Assembly (NCBI RefSeq): GCF_027947595.1
Contig: NZ_CP116257.1
Span: forward strand, 7,500,001 to 7,564,000
DNA from: Streptomyces lienomycini
GTDB taxonomy: Bacteria; Actinomycetota; Actinomycetes; Streptomycetales; Streptomycetaceae
Reading direction: 5' to 3'
Length of the DNA: 64,000 nt
Shown here: piece by piece, positions 50,147 through 59,768 of the stretch
Numbering within the stretch: the stretch's first letter is position 1
Layout of the letters: each line of letters begins with the position of its first letter
Program-made: the position numbers and the translations under genes
The notes under the pieces: model-generated
The model's database searches: none
What the model saw: the letters and a program-made list of their open reading frames with translations, nothing else
Told to the model about the DNA's origin: nothing

Positions 50147-50437
50147 TTACGCGGCCCCTCCCGGCTCTTCCCGCCGGACTCCGCCCACGAAGGCGGCCCA
50201 CGCGGGGGCGGCGAAGAGGAGGGCTCCGTGAGCGGGGTCCTTGCTGTCCCGGACGGGGACGAGGGAGAGGCCGGGGGCGACCTCGACGCAGTTGCCGCCG
50301 TCGGGGTTGCTGTAGCTGCTCTTGCGCCAGTCGGCGGCGCGGAGGAGGTCGTCGGAAACCTCGACGCACTCGCCGCCGTCCTGGTTGCTGTAGCTGCTCT
50401 TGCGCCAGGTGACCGTGCTCAGATCGATGGCTCGCAT
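50147..50437 (-). CDS. Double DUF397 domain protein
   Basis: 96 residues from the ATG at 50437. Two DUF397 halves occur in tandem: WRKSSYSNQDGGECVEVSDD near 11 and WRKSSYSNPDGGNCVEVAPG near 37, the second continued by VPVRDSKDPAHGALLFAAPA. The first half has lost its C-terminal part, so an internal duplication with truncation is likely. It overlaps the end of the XRE/DUF5753 gene by 19 bases and probably acts with it. Confidence 0.92.
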   Translation of the reverse strand: MRAIDLSTVTWRKSSYSNQDGGECVEVSDDLLRAADWRKSSYSNPDGGNCVEVAPGLSLVPVRDSKDPAHGALLFAAPAWAAFVGGVRREEPGGAA

Positions 50438-51258
50438 GGCGCTTCCTCCAGCATCCGCTCGATGAACTCCCGCGACTCGCCCGGAGACAGGGCCATATCG
50501 CGTACTCGATCGTATCGGAGCTGTAGCTGGTCGACTGCCGTTGTTTCCTGGACCAGTTCGCCCGAGTAGCCGGTCTCGACCCAGGCGACGATCCGACCCG
50601 CGCCGTGCAGAAACATGGTGTGAGTGTTGGTCAGGGCATGCAGACCCGCCGCCCACGGGACCACCTGGACGCTGATGTTGGGGCGCTCGCCCATCGCGAC
50701 GAGATGGCGCAATTGCGCACGCCATTCAGCGGTGCTGCGCAACGAACTGTGCAGCACCGTCTCCGAGAGGATGGCGCGGAACTGCGGGCCGCCCTCGGCC
50801 AGCAGCGGTTCACGGCGGCCCATACGTGCTGCCACCTGCTTGTCCAGCTCTACGCCCGCCAGTCCACCCTGGCTGAGCAGCTCCGCCGCGTACTCCGGCG
50901 TCTGGAGCAGGCCCGGCACGATGCTCGGCGAGTACTGCCACATACTCACCGCCTCGGCCTCCAGGACCATGTACCGCCGGTACCGCTCCTTGAACTGCGT
51001 TGGATCCGCCACCGCCAGCTCCCACAGCGTGAGCAGCATTCCGCCCGTGCCGTAGTACTGGTCCAGCGCCTCCACGATCTCCGGGCCGCCCAGGGTGTGG
51101 CCGTTCTCCAGCTTTCCGAACTGGGACGCGTCCCAGCCCACCACCTCGGCGACGCCCCGCAGGGACACGCCCCGAGCGTTGCGCAGCAGCCGCAGCTCCT
51201 CCGCGAAGCGTGCCCTCGGTTCCTGACTGCGACCCGTGATCGCCCTCCGCTGCGGCAC
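50419..51258 (-). CDS. XRE-family regulator with DUF5753 domain
   Basis: 279 residues from a GTG at 51258 after GGGAGGGG; the frame extends 64 codons further but that part lies in the divergent promoter region. HTH at about 20-75 (LRLLRNARGVSLRGVAEVVG, WDASQFGKLENGHTLGG) and DUF5753 from about 95 to the end (YSPSIVPGLLQTPEYAAELL, SVQVVPWAAGLHALT, MALSPGESREFIERML). This is the standard Streptomyces XRE/DUF397 partner. A remnant of a second such pair opens the window at position 1. Confidence 0.9.
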   Translation of the reverse strand: MPQRRAITGRSQEPRARFAEELRLLRNARGVSLRGVAEVVGWDASQFGKLENGHTLGGPEIVEALDQYYGTGGMLLTLWELAVADPTQFKERYRRYMVLEAEAVSMWQYSPSIVPGLLQTPEYAAELLSQGGLAGVELDKQVAARMGRREPLLAEGGPQFRAILSETVLHSSLRSTAEWRAQLRHLVAMGERPNISVQVVPWAAGLHALTNTHTMFLHGAGRIVAWVETGYSGELVQETTAVDQLQLRYDRVRDMALSPGESREFIERMLEEAPCEPSI

Positions 51259-51430
51259 CGCACCCCTCCCCAGATGTGGAATTTGTGGAATTTGGAGCGC
51301 CCGTTGTGGCACTAGCGGCCGTTCCGGGCTTGGCGACCCCCGCCGTGGGTCATGCTCGTACTGCCCACCACTACACAGAGTAGGGCAACTGTCGCATTGC
51401 GTATAGATGTTGACGAAGGGAGCGAACCCC

Positions 51431-51835
51431 GTGAGAACAGAACCGGCCACCTACGAGCCCGGCACCGTGCTCTACGACACCGCCGCCGCGAAGGTCGGTG
51501 AGTACCGGGGCCGCAGCGGGGCTCGGGTGATGCTCCGTCCCGTCGGCGGCGGGCGGGAGTGGGAGGCGGAGCCGGCCGCGCTGCGCCGGGCGACCGACCG
51601 GGAGCGCATCGGGGCGGGACTGCGCGCCGCGAACGAGCGCACGCTCGCCACGCCCCCCGTTCCCGGGGCCGGGGCGGGCTGCCCGGACAGGCCGCCCCTG
51701 CCGGTCCCGGGCTGCGACGCGTGCGCCTGGCTCGCCGACCGCAGGGAAGCCGCACGCGCGGCGTTCGACCACAGCGCGGTCTCGGACGCGAACGTCCTGC
51801 TGCGCCAGCACCAGCGCAAGGAGCACGAGGCATGA
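51431..51835 (+). CDS. Hypothetical protein
   Basis: 134 residues from a GTG at 51431. It begins VRTEPATYEPGTVLYDTAAA and has GEYRGRSGARVMLRPVGGGR EWEAEPAALRRAT, a small beta-rich segment frequent in proteins encoded next to XRE/DUF397 loci. Two cysteines appear in PGCDACAWL. It is divergent from the XRE gene and overlaps the next gene by 4 bases. Function unknown. Confidence 0.7.
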   Translation: MRTEPATYEPGTVLYDTAAAKVGEYRGRSGARVMLRPVGGGREWEAEPAALRRATDRERIGAGLRAANERTLATPPVPGAGAGCPDRPPLPVPGCDACAWLADRREAARAAFDHSAVSDANVLLRQHQRKEHEA

Positions 51836-52077
51836 CGTACGACGGCGGACTGCCCTACGAGGAGTGCAAGCGGGCGCAGCGGATCGCGCCGCGGCGGGAC
51901 CGGGCGCCCCTCTCCCCCGGCTACGCGGTGCCGCCGTTCCACCCGGCGCACCCGCCGAGGCCCGTACCGGGGCACAGGGCGCGGCGGCGCGCCCGGCTGG
52001 ACGGTGCCACCGTCAGCGGCCTGCTCACCGTGTTGTGCGTGGCGACGCTGCTGGTGACGATCACCTTCGCGGTCTGA
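51832..52077 (+). CDS. Small C-tail membrane protein
   Basis: 81 residues. The first 55 are polar, Arg/Pro-rich (PRRDRAPLSPGYAVPPFHPA), and the last 22 are one hydrophobic helix (VSGLLTVLCVATLLVTITFAV) that reaches the C-terminus, like a tail anchor. ATGA overlap with the gene before it. No family recognised. Confidence 0.65.
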   Translation: MTYDGGLPYEECKRAQRIAPRRDRAPLSPGYAVPPFHPAHPPRPVPGHRARRRARLDGATVSGLLTVLCVATLLVTITFAV

Positions 52078-52105
52078 CGCCGTCCGCGCGGGCTACGCTT
52101 CCGGC

Positions 52106-52468
52106 ATGGCGAAGAAGCTCGTGATCAAGGTGACGGCGGGGGCGGACGCGCCCGAGCGGTGCTCGCAGGCGTTCACGGTGGCGGCGGTGGCCGTGGCCAG
52201 CGGGGTCGACGTGTCGCTGTGGCTGACCGGTGAGTCCGCGTGGTTCGCGGTGCCGGGGCGTGCGGCCGAGTTCGAGCTGCCGCACGCCGCGCCGCTGCCC
52301 GACCTGCTGGACTCGCTCCTGGCGGGCGGGCGGGTGACGCTGTGCACCCAGTGCGCGGCCCGCCGCGACCTCACCGAGAAGGACGTCATCGAGGGCGTAC
52401 GCATCGCGGGCGCGCAGGTCTTCGTACAGGAGGCCCTCGCCGACGAAACCCAAGCCCTCGTCTACTGA
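52106..52468 (+). CDS. DsrE family protein
   Basis: 120 residues. The DsrE fold is seen in KKLVIKVTAGADAPERCSQA, AVAVASGVDVSLWLTGESAW and LPHAAPLPDLLDSLLAGGRV; the conserved cysteine region is TLCTQCAARRDLTEKDVIEG. DsrE proteins carry persulfide or act as small sulfur-relay subunits, often using such a Cys. Single gene, separated by 28 bases from the preceding membrane protein. Confidence 0.85.
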   Translation: MAKKLVIKVTAGADAPERCSQAFTVAAVAVASGVDVSLWLTGESAWFAVPGRAAEFELPHAAPLPDLLDSLLAGGRVTLCTQCAARRDLTEKDVIEGVRIAGAQVFVQEALADETQALVY

Positions 52469-52502
52469 CCCCTCCCAAAACCCGTGAACAAAACCCACAA
52501 AG

Positions 52503-52538
52503 TGTCCTCAAAGCGCTCATTCGAGCGCCCCAAGGACA
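52503..52538. terminator. Two-part hairpin between convergent genes
   Basis: GCGCTC ATTC GAGCGC is the inner stem and TGTCCT / AGGACA the outer arms. It lies between the DsrE gene and the leftward three-gene membrane cluster, ahead of a TAAATTG patch. Confidence 0.65.
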
Positions 52539-52574
52539 ACAGAGGTAAATTGTTCGCGCCTTTCGGCAGAGCCC

Positions 52575-53438
52575 TCAGCGGAGCAGCCGGGTCTGCAGGG
52601 CCACGGTCTGCTGGAACGGCACCTCCCCTGCCCCGCCCGCGCGGCTCTGCAGCACGACCGCCAGGACGTCGCCGGCGCCGAGGTACGCCTCCCGGACCTG
52701 TTCGCCACCGTACGGCTCGGGTTCGGTGTAGACGGAGGTGAGCACGTCGTCGGACTCGGCAGCCTCCGGGAAGTCCTCGTCGGACTCCACCGTTTCCGTG
52801 CCTCGCACGGCGTAGGCCGGCCTGTCGTACGGCGCCAGCTCCATGGTGTGCAGGTTGTCCACGACGGCCGCCGTGCCGAACTGGAGCAGGTAGATCCGCG
52901 TGTGCGTCCCGTCGTCGGCGGTCCAGCCACGGGCGGCGATGTGCCGCAGCCCCGCGTCGACGAGCTGCAGCCGCAGCGCGTCACGGTCGGACTCCTCCTG
53001 GTACTCCGAGAGGAAGGTCTCCGTCCGCAGCCAACCGTCCTTGCCGCGCAGCTCCCGGTCGGCCGCCACCCCCTCGGGCAGCGGGAGGAGCAGGTCCCGC
53101 AGGTCGGCGTAGTGCGCACCGGCCGCGTTGCTCTCGTCGAACGGCCCCGGGCGGCCGGACGGCAGCGGCGCCGCGGTGAGCGTCGGGTACTTCCAGCGCC
53201 CGTCCGACGCGGTCGCGAGCCCGGGCACGTCCGTCCGGTCCATCCGCGTGATGCCGTACGCCGTGGCCGATCCGACCGCCGCGAAGACGGCGACGGCCGC
53301 GGTCCAGCGCAGCACGGCGCGCAGGACACGGCGGTCCTTGCCCGTCGGAACCGGGGTGCCGGGCGGCGGGGCGTCCGGCATGGGCGGCAGGGCGGGCGCC
53401 GGCGTGACGGGGGGTGGCGGGGCGATCTGCTCGGTCAC
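52575..53438 (-). CDS. Membrane-anchored hypothetical protein, third of cluster
   Basis: 287 residues. Pro-rich cytosolic N-terminus (PPPVTPAPALPPMPDAPPPG), one membrane helix (about 42-62, VLRWTAAVAVFAAVGSATAY) and an extracellular domain. It shares the segment (L)RDLLLPLPEGV...GW with the first protein of the cluster (RDLLLKKPRG), so the two are diverged paralogs. Its ATG overlaps the stop of the middle gene by 4 bases. No family recognised. Confidence 0.7.
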   Translation of the reverse strand: MTEQIAPPPPVTPAPALPPMPDAPPPGTPVPTGKDRRVLRAVLRWTAAVAVFAAVGSATAYGITRMDRTDVPGLATASDGRWKYPTLTAAPLPSGRPGPFDESNAAGAHYADLRDLLLPLPEGVAADRELRGKDGWLRTETFLSEYQEESDRDALRLQLVDAGLRHIAARGWTADDGTHTRIYLLQFGTAAVVDNLHTMELAPYDRPAYAVRGTETVESDEDFPEAAESDDVLTSVYTEPEPYGGEQVREAYLGAGDVLAVVLQSRAGGAGEVPFQQTVALQTRLLR

Positions 53439-54256
53439 ACGGACTCCCCGGGTTCGACGATGCGGTCCAACTGGTCCTTCAGCAGCGCGGCGACGCCGTC
53501 GGCGTCGAACGGCTGCAGTCCTTCGGCGGTGACGGTGACCGTGATGTCCGCCAAGGAGGCGTAGCAGTACATCGCTTCGAGAACCTCGTCGTCACCGGAA
53601 CCGGAGGGCGTGCGGAAGCACTCGGCGTCTTCGTAGCCCTCGATCTCGGGGCCGTCGCGGAAGACGTCCAGGTCGTCCAGGAACGCGTTCTGGCTCTTCG
53701 TCACGTCACGGGCGGCGGCCGGGTTCTCCATCCGGGCCAGAACGAAGGACATGGTGGCGGCGCCCGCCACGCGGTTGGCCTTCTCCCCCATGGTGAAGGC
53801 GTAGCTCCGCATCGCCATCTCCTTGATGGGCCTGCGGTCGATCTCCTTCTCCATCTGCTTGCGCTCGGTTCGGGGCAGTCCGGCCAGCGACTCCTTGAGC
53901 AGGGCGGCCGTCCGGTCGCCGTTCAGCACCGCGTCCGAGCCGAACTCTCCCAGGTCGGGGCCGCGCGTCCAGTTGTCGGGCCGGTACGGGACAAGAGTCC
54001 AGGCGAGACTGCCCGGCTTGGCCGCCTCCGCCGGGTGGTCCTCGGCGGGCCCGGGACGCGTCCAGGAAGGGACGCCCGCACTCCGGTCGGCGTTCGCGAC
54101 GGCCACGGCGGTGCAGGCGACGGCCCCGACGACGGCGCCGGTCAGCAGGAGCGCCCCGGTGACGGCGGCGATCCGACGCCGGCCGCGCCGTCCGGCAGCG
54201 CTCGTTTCGGAGGGGGCGGCGGTCGTGGACGGGGCGTCGTCGCGGTTCTCGTTCAC
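53435..54256 (-). CDS. Membrane-anchored hypothetical protein, second of cluster
   Basis: 273 residues. A short charged N-terminus, one helix (about 30-52, IAAVTGALLLTGAVVGAVAC) and an extracellular part with helices (RTAALLKESLAGLPRTERKQ and MSFVLARMENPAAARDVTKS) and a terminal beta region (YCYASLADITVTVTAEGLQP). Overlaps both neighbours by 4 bases. It is less like the other two members than they are to each other. Function unknown. Confidence 0.7.
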   Translation of the reverse strand: MNENRDDAPSTTAAPSETSAAGRRGRRRIAAVTGALLLTGAVVGAVACTAVAVANADRSAGVPSWTRPGPAEDHPAEAAKPGSLAWTLVPYRPDNWTRGPDLGEFGSDAVLNGDRTAALLKESLAGLPRTERKQMEKEIDRRPIKEMAMRSYAFTMGEKANRVAGAATMSFVLARMENPAAARDVTKSQNAFLDDLDVFRDGPEIEGYEDAECFRTPSGSGDDEVLEAMYCYASLADITVTVTAEGLQPFDADGVAALLKDQLDRIVEPGESV

Positions 54257-55197
54257 AGCCGCTCCATCTGCCGCTCGGCCAGACTCGTGATCATCTTCTT
54301 GTCGATCCGCTTGGCTCCGTTCACCCAGATCTCCACGGCGATGTCGCCCCGCCGGGCGTGCGCTTGCGCCTGGTACGGGTACGGAGCGTCGTCGAGGCCG
54401 GGAAGGGGCTGGTCGTCGACGAACACCCGGCCGTCCCCCGTGCCCGGGACCTCCCCGTCGTCGTCGGCGTCCTCGTCCGCGTAGTACTGGCCGCCTTCAC
54501 TGGCTTCGGCGGCGGCGAGGACCTCCTCCTGCCGGTACTGGATCAGCCGGATCTCCACGGAATACGCGCCGTCGACCTCCCAGCCGGTGACTGCTGCCCG
54601 GCGGAACTCGCTGCGGAGCAGGTTCTCGAACCCGCTCTGCGGATCCCCGAACGTCCCGGCGTAACTCGTCAGGTCCATCCAGCCTTCGGAGTCCTCCAGC
54701 CAGTCGGCCTTCTCCGCCCCGCGTGGCTTCTTCAGCAGCAGGTCACGCAGGTCGCCCTCGGTGCGTACCTGGCGATCCTGGTCGGCGGGGAGCGGCTTCG
54801 GTGCCTTCCCCGCACCGCGCGCGAGCGCGGCCTGTGACAGGGGCGGCAGCTTCGTCGGCTCCCGGCCCGCCTGCACGAGAACCCCGGTGCAGGTGCCGGC
54901 GACCAGGCCCAGCACGGCGGCGGCGGTGACGAGCAGGGCCGTGCGCCCGCGCCGTCGGCGACTTCCGGCCCTCTCGGCGGGCGTGGCCGCATCGCCGGTC
55001 GGCGGCACGGGCTCGCCCGGCACCGCAGGCCCGGTCGGCGGCACGGGCTCGTCCGACGGGTCGCGGTCCTCCTCTTCCGCCGCGGACTTCTCCGGCGGCG
55101 TGTGGTCCTCCGCCGCCACGGGCTCGACCCGCGGCGCGCGGTTTTCCAGTGGCGTCGGCGCGGCCGGTGCCGCGGGTCTCGCCGGTTCCTCTTCCAT
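54253..55197 (-). CDS. Membrane-anchored hypothetical protein, first of cluster
   Basis: 314 residues from the ATG at 55197, which follows GGGGGGACG; the frame extends 22 codons further. An acidic Pro-rich cytosolic region (about 1-100, with EPVPPTG repeats) precedes one helix (about 108-130, TALLVTAAAVLGLVAGTCTG) and an extracellular domain (DLRDLLLKKPRGAEKADWLE, GWEVDGAYSVEIRLIQYRQE). It leads the leftward three-gene operon with overlapping starts. No catalytic motif seen. Confidence 0.7.
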   Translation of the reverse strand: MEEEPARPAAPAAPTPLENRAPRVEPVAAEDHTPPEKSAAEEEDRDPSDEPVPPTGPAVPGEPVPPTGDAATPAERAGSRRRRGRTALLVTAAAVLGLVAGTCTGVLVQAGREPTKLPPLSQAALARGAGKAPKPLPADQDRQVRTEGDLRDLLLKKPRGAEKADWLEDSEGWMDLTSYAGTFGDPQSGFENLLRSEFRRAAVTGWEVDGAYSVEIRLIQYRQEEVLAAAEASEGGQYYADEDADDDGEVPGTGDGRVFVDDQPLPGLDDAPYPYQAQAHARRGDIAVEIWVNGAKRIDKKMITSLAERQMERL

Positions 55198-55307
55198 GAC
55201 GTCCCCCCACAGAACGTGAAGCGCGCGTTCCGTATGCGCACACAGGAGACCCCCAGCCGGCATCCGGGGTTGCGGCGATGTTGATCACGATTCGGCCGCG
55301 CCGGGAC

Positions 55308-56914
<1,607 letters not shown>

Positions 56915-57012
56915 GTCGTGCTCCAACCCGGCCCGCCGCGGACAGGCCGGTCGGGCCCCTTCGGCGCCCGCTCTCTTCGGCGCACTCGATTCCGCTTCAC
57001 GGTACGCCTGGA

Positions 57013-57046
57013 TGGCACGATTTGCCACTACGTCACGGCATGCCGT
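57013..57046. promoter_or_regulatory. Two palindromes in the SDR/TetR divergent promoter
   Basis: TGGCA-CGATT-TGCCA (57013-57027) and ACGGCATGCCGT (57035-57046) are both perfect. They lie between the divergent SDR operon and the TetR gene, 30-100 bases from the two starts, and are likely TetR-binding sites. Confidence 0.65.
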
Positions 57047-57075
57047 CAGTGCGTCGCGGGTCGTATTCTTCTGGG

Positions 57076-57756
57076 GTGAGCACCGAGCCGTCCCCGCCCC
57101 CGTCGCCGTCCCTGACCGAGCGCCGCAAGGCCGCCACCCAGCTCGACATCGCGCACGCGGCGGCGGAACTCTTCGCCTCCCGGGGCCCGGAGGCCACGAC
57201 GGCCGAGGAGATCGCCCGGCGGGCCGGGATCGCGCTGCGGACCTTCTACCGCTACTTCCGCTCCAAGCAGGACGCGGTCGGCCCCCTGCTGACGGACGGC
57301 GCCGACCGCTGGCGCGGGCTGCTGGAGGCCATGGCGCCGGGCACCCCGCTCGGCCCGGCGCTGCGGGCCGCGGCGGAGCGGGCGCTGGCGGCCCCCGACG
57401 CCGGGGCCGCGGAGGCACTGCTGCGGACGCGCGGGCTGCTGCGGGCCGCGGAGGACGATCCGGCGCTGCGCGCCGTCTGGTACCGCGTGAACCAGGAGTC
57501 GGAGGAGCGGCTCGTTCCGGTGATCGCGCGTCTGATGGGCCCGGCGGACGGGGTCACGGGCGCGGGCGGACGTACGGACGGGGGTGGTCCCGACGCGCTG
57601 GAGGTGCGGCTGGTGGCGGCCGCCGCCACCGACGCCATCCGGATCGCCGTGGAGACCTGGGCCGACACCGAGGCGGGCGCGGAGGGGCCCGGCTCACCGG
57701 CCGACCTGGCGGCGCGCTGCCTGGAACGCCTCCTGGGGGGCCTGGACCGGGCGTAG
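57076..57756 (+). CDS. TetR-family transcriptional regulator
   Basis: 226 residues from a GTG at 57076. HTH: RRKAATQLDIAHAAAELFAS, GPEATTAEEIARRAGIALRT, FYRYFRSKQDAVGPLL. The C-terminal domain is Ala/Arg/Leu-rich and helical, with a Gly/Pro-rich loop near 165. Divergent from two SDR genes and very likely their repressor. Confidence 0.9.
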   Translation: MSTEPSPPPSPSLTERRKAATQLDIAHAAAELFASRGPEATTAEEIARRAGIALRTFYRYFRSKQDAVGPLLTDGADRWRGLLEAMAPGTPLGPALRAAAERALAAPDAGAAEALLRTRGLLRAAEDDPALRAVWYRVNQESEERLVPVIARLMGPADGVTGAGGRTDGGGPDALEVRLVAAAATDAIRIAVETWADTEAGAEGPGSPADLAARCLERLLGGLDRA

Positions 57757-57770
57757 GCGGGCGCCCGGGG

Positions 57771-58046
57771 CTAGGGCCGGTCCTCGCGCCGCGAGCGCTT
57801 CTTGCCGTCCAGTTCGTCCCACCACTCGTCGGACTTGGCGTCGCCGGACGGGTCGTCCCACCAGCGGTCGTCCGGGCCGCGCCGGTTGGCCATCATCGCC
57901 GCCACCGGGGGGATGAGCATCGCGAACACGCACAGGCCCACGGCGGCCGGGACGGACCAGAGGCGCACGACTCCCCAGGCCAGGACGAAGAGCACGATGC
58001 AGGTCCCCATCATGGCGAAGTAGACGTGCCGCCGCCGCGCGTACAT
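57771..58046 (-). CDS. DUF3099 family membrane protein
   Basis: 91 residues. Two hydrophobic helices (VYFAMMGTCIVLFVLAWGVV and AAVGLCVFAMLIPPVAAMMA) and an acidic-tryptophan motif DDRWWDDPSGD...EWWDEL. This is an actinobacterial small membrane family of unknown function, convergent with the TetR gene. Confidence 0.87.
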   Translation of the reverse strand: MYARRRHVYFAMMGTCIVLFVLAWGVVRLWSVPAAVGLCVFAMLIPPVAAMMANRRGPDDRWWDDPSGDAKSDEWWDELDGKKRSRREDRP

Positions 58047-58073
58047 AGGTCCAGGGTAGGCCCGTCACGGCGA

Positions 58074-58116
58074 AGGGGCCGCACCCCAGGCGTCCAACCC
58101 GGTGGGTGCGGCCCCT
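58074..58116 (-). terminator. Terminator between the DUF1416 and DUF3099 genes
   Basis: 13-bp perfect arms AGGGGCCGCACCC / GGGTGCGGCCCCT with a 17-base loop, 29 bases after the DUF1416 stop and just before the DUF3099 start on the same strand. It ends the sulfurtransferase operon. Confidence 0.8.
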
Positions 58117-58144
58117 CGGCCGTCGCGCGCCGTGTGGTCTGACG

Positions 58145-58432
58145 TCAGACGGCGATCGCGACCTCCGCCAGGCCGCCCTGCTGGGCGACGACGGTGCGGT
58201 CGGCGGTGCCGCCCGGGATCAGCGCGCGTACGGTCCAGGTGCCCTCGGCCGCGTAGAAGCGGAACTGGCCCGTCGCGGAGGTCGGGACCTCCGCCGTGAA
58301 CTCGCCGGTGGCGTCCAGCAGCCGGACGTAGCCCGTCACCGGCTCGCCGTCACGGGTCACCTGACCCTGGATGGTGGTCTCACCGGGCTTGATCGTGGAG
58401 GCGTCGGGGCCGCCGGCCTTCGCTCCGCACAT
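58145..58432 (-). CDS. DUF1416 (transthyretin-like) protein
   Basis: 95 residues. MCGAKAGGPDASTIKPGETT is the family start; the rest is a beta-sandwich (IQGQVTRDGEPVTGYVRLLD, GEFTAEVPTSATGQFRFYAA, GTWTVRALIPGGTADRTVV). It is nearly always downstream of the thiosulfate sulfurtransferase gene in actinobacteria, as here, 54 bases apart. It probably has a sulfur-linked role; the N-terminal Cys is notable. Confidence 0.93.
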   Translation of the reverse strand: MCGAKAGGPDASTIKPGETTIQGQVTRDGEPVTGYVRLLDATGEFTAEVPTSATGQFRFYAAEGTWTVRALIPGGTADRTVVAQQGGLAEVAIAV

Positions 58433-58486
58433 GTCGTTACTCCTGAGGTGTTGGGAAAGGTCGGCCGGGTGCCGTACCCGTGTCGC

Positions 58487-59332
58487 TTACTTCGCGGCGC
58501 CGAGCTCGATCGGCACGCCGACGAGGGAGCCGTACTCGGTCCAGGAGCCGTCGTAGTTCTTGACGTTCTCCACGCCCAGCAGCTCGTGCAGGACGAACCA
58601 GGTCAGGGCCGAGCGCTCACCGATGCGGCAGTAGGCGATGGTGTCCTTCGCCAGGTCGACCTGCTCGTCGGTGTAGAGCTGCTTCAGCTCGTCGTCCGAC
58701 TTGAAGGTGCCGTCGTCGTTGGCGTTCTTCGACCACGGGATGTTGCGGGCGGACGGGACGTGGCCCGGACGCTGCGACTGCTCCTGCGGGAGGTGGGCCG
58801 GGGCGAGCAGCTTGCCGGAGAACTCGTCGGGCGAGCGGACGTCGACCAGGTTCTGCGCGCCGATCGCCTGGACGACGTCGTCGCGGAAGGCACGGATCGC
58901 GGTGTTCTGCGGCTTGGCCTTGTAGTCGGTGGCGGCGCGCTCGGGCACGTCGTCGCCGGCGACCAGCTCGCGGGCGTCCAGCTCCCACTTCTTGCGGCCG
59001 CCGTCGAGGAGCTTGACGTTGTCGTGGCCGTAGAGCTTGAAGTACCAGTAGGCGTACGACGCGAACCAGTTGTTGTTGCCGCCGTAGAGGACCACCAGCG
59101 TGTCGTTGGCGATGCCCTTCGCCGACAGGAGCTTCTCGAAGCCCTCCTGGTCGACGAAGTCGCGGCGGACCGGGTCCTGGAGGTCCTGGGTCCAGTCGAT
59201 CCGGATCGCGTTCTTGATGTGGTTCTTCTCGTAGGCGGACGTGTCCTCGTCCACCTCGACGATGGCGATGTCCGAGTCGTCCAGGTGGTCCTGCAGCCAG
59301 TCGGCGTCGACCAGTACGTCGCTGCGGCTCAT
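58487..59332 (-). CDS. cysA: Thiosulfate sulfurtransferase (rhodanese)
   Basis: 281 residues from the ATG at 59332 behind GGAGGAG. Two rhodanese domains are present; the second has the catalytic Cys in TIAYCRIGERSALTWFVL (about residue 233). The first has LVVLYGGNNNWFASYAYWYF, where an active Cys is absent, as in the family. It transfers sulfane sulfur from thiosulfate to cyanide or thiols. It is the first full gene after the Cys-containing leader at 59476 and precedes DUF1416. Confidence 0.92.
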   Translation of the reverse strand: MSRSDVLVDADWLQDHLDDSDIAIVEVDEDTSAYEKNHIKNAIRIDWTQDLQDPVRRDFVDQEGFEKLLSAKGIANDTLVVLYGGNNNWFASYAYWYFKLYGHDNVKLLDGGRKKWELDARELVAGDDVPERAATDYKAKPQNTAIRAFRDDVVQAIGAQNLVDVRSPDEFSGKLLAPAHLPQEQSQRPGHVPSARNIPWSKNANDDGTFKSDDELKQLYTDEQVDLAKDTIAYCRIGERSALTWFVLHELLGVENVKNYDGSWTEYGSLVGVPIELGAAK

Positions 59333-59451
59333 GATTTCTCCTCCGGGGCAGTTGGCGGCGGGGCGTGCGGTGAGAGGGTGCGCGCGCTCGGGCCGTGCGG
59401 CGGCGCGCGGATGCCCGGGGCAGGCCGGGGCGGCTGGGGGTGAGGGGGACA

Positions 59452-59473
59452 CGGGCGGCGACGTCGCCGCCCG
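59452..59473 (-). promoter_or_regulatory. Hairpin directly after the leader peptide stop
   Basis: A 22-base perfect palindrome (outer arms CGGGCGGCGAC, inverted about ACGT) starts two bases after the leader stop codon. Placed between the leader and the sulfurtransferase gene, it could block or permit expression according to where the ribosome pauses on the leader's Cys codons. Confidence 0.6.
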
Positions 59474-59475
59474 CC

Positions 59476-59556
59476 TCAGACAGTGCGACAGAGCATGGCG
59501 GCAACGCGGCACAGGTCCACTGCCCGCCGCTTCGTGAGGTCCGCCTGACGCTTCAT
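59476..59556 (-). CDS. Putative Cys-containing leader peptide
   Basis: 26 residues from the ATG at 59556 to TGA at 59476-59478: MKRQADLTKRRAVDLCRVAA then MLCRTV. Two Leu-Cys-Arg triplets sit near the end. This matches the actinobacterial leader peptides known before sulfur and cysteine genes, where ribosome stalling at Cys codons senses low cysteine. The sulfurtransferase gene starts 143 bases on, with a hairpin between. Upstream (59557-59768) no gene is seen; it should hold the promoter. Confidence 0.75.
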   Translation of the reverse strand: MKRQADLTKRRAVDLCRVAAMLCRTV

Positions 59557-59768
59557 AGGTCCCGATCGTAGGGATTGAGGGCGGGGCGTGTCACCGACGT
59601 GTCGCATGATGAGACGGGATCGTCCGGAATATGGGATCGAAGGCTGGTCCGGGCCGCCGCCGGAGGGCCGCGCGTGCCGGGGCGGGCACGGGCGGGCGCC
59701 TTGGTATCTGCGGTACGGACAGCGCGGTCTCGCCTGTCGGACGCCGTGGCCGACCGCCGGCCCTCGTC

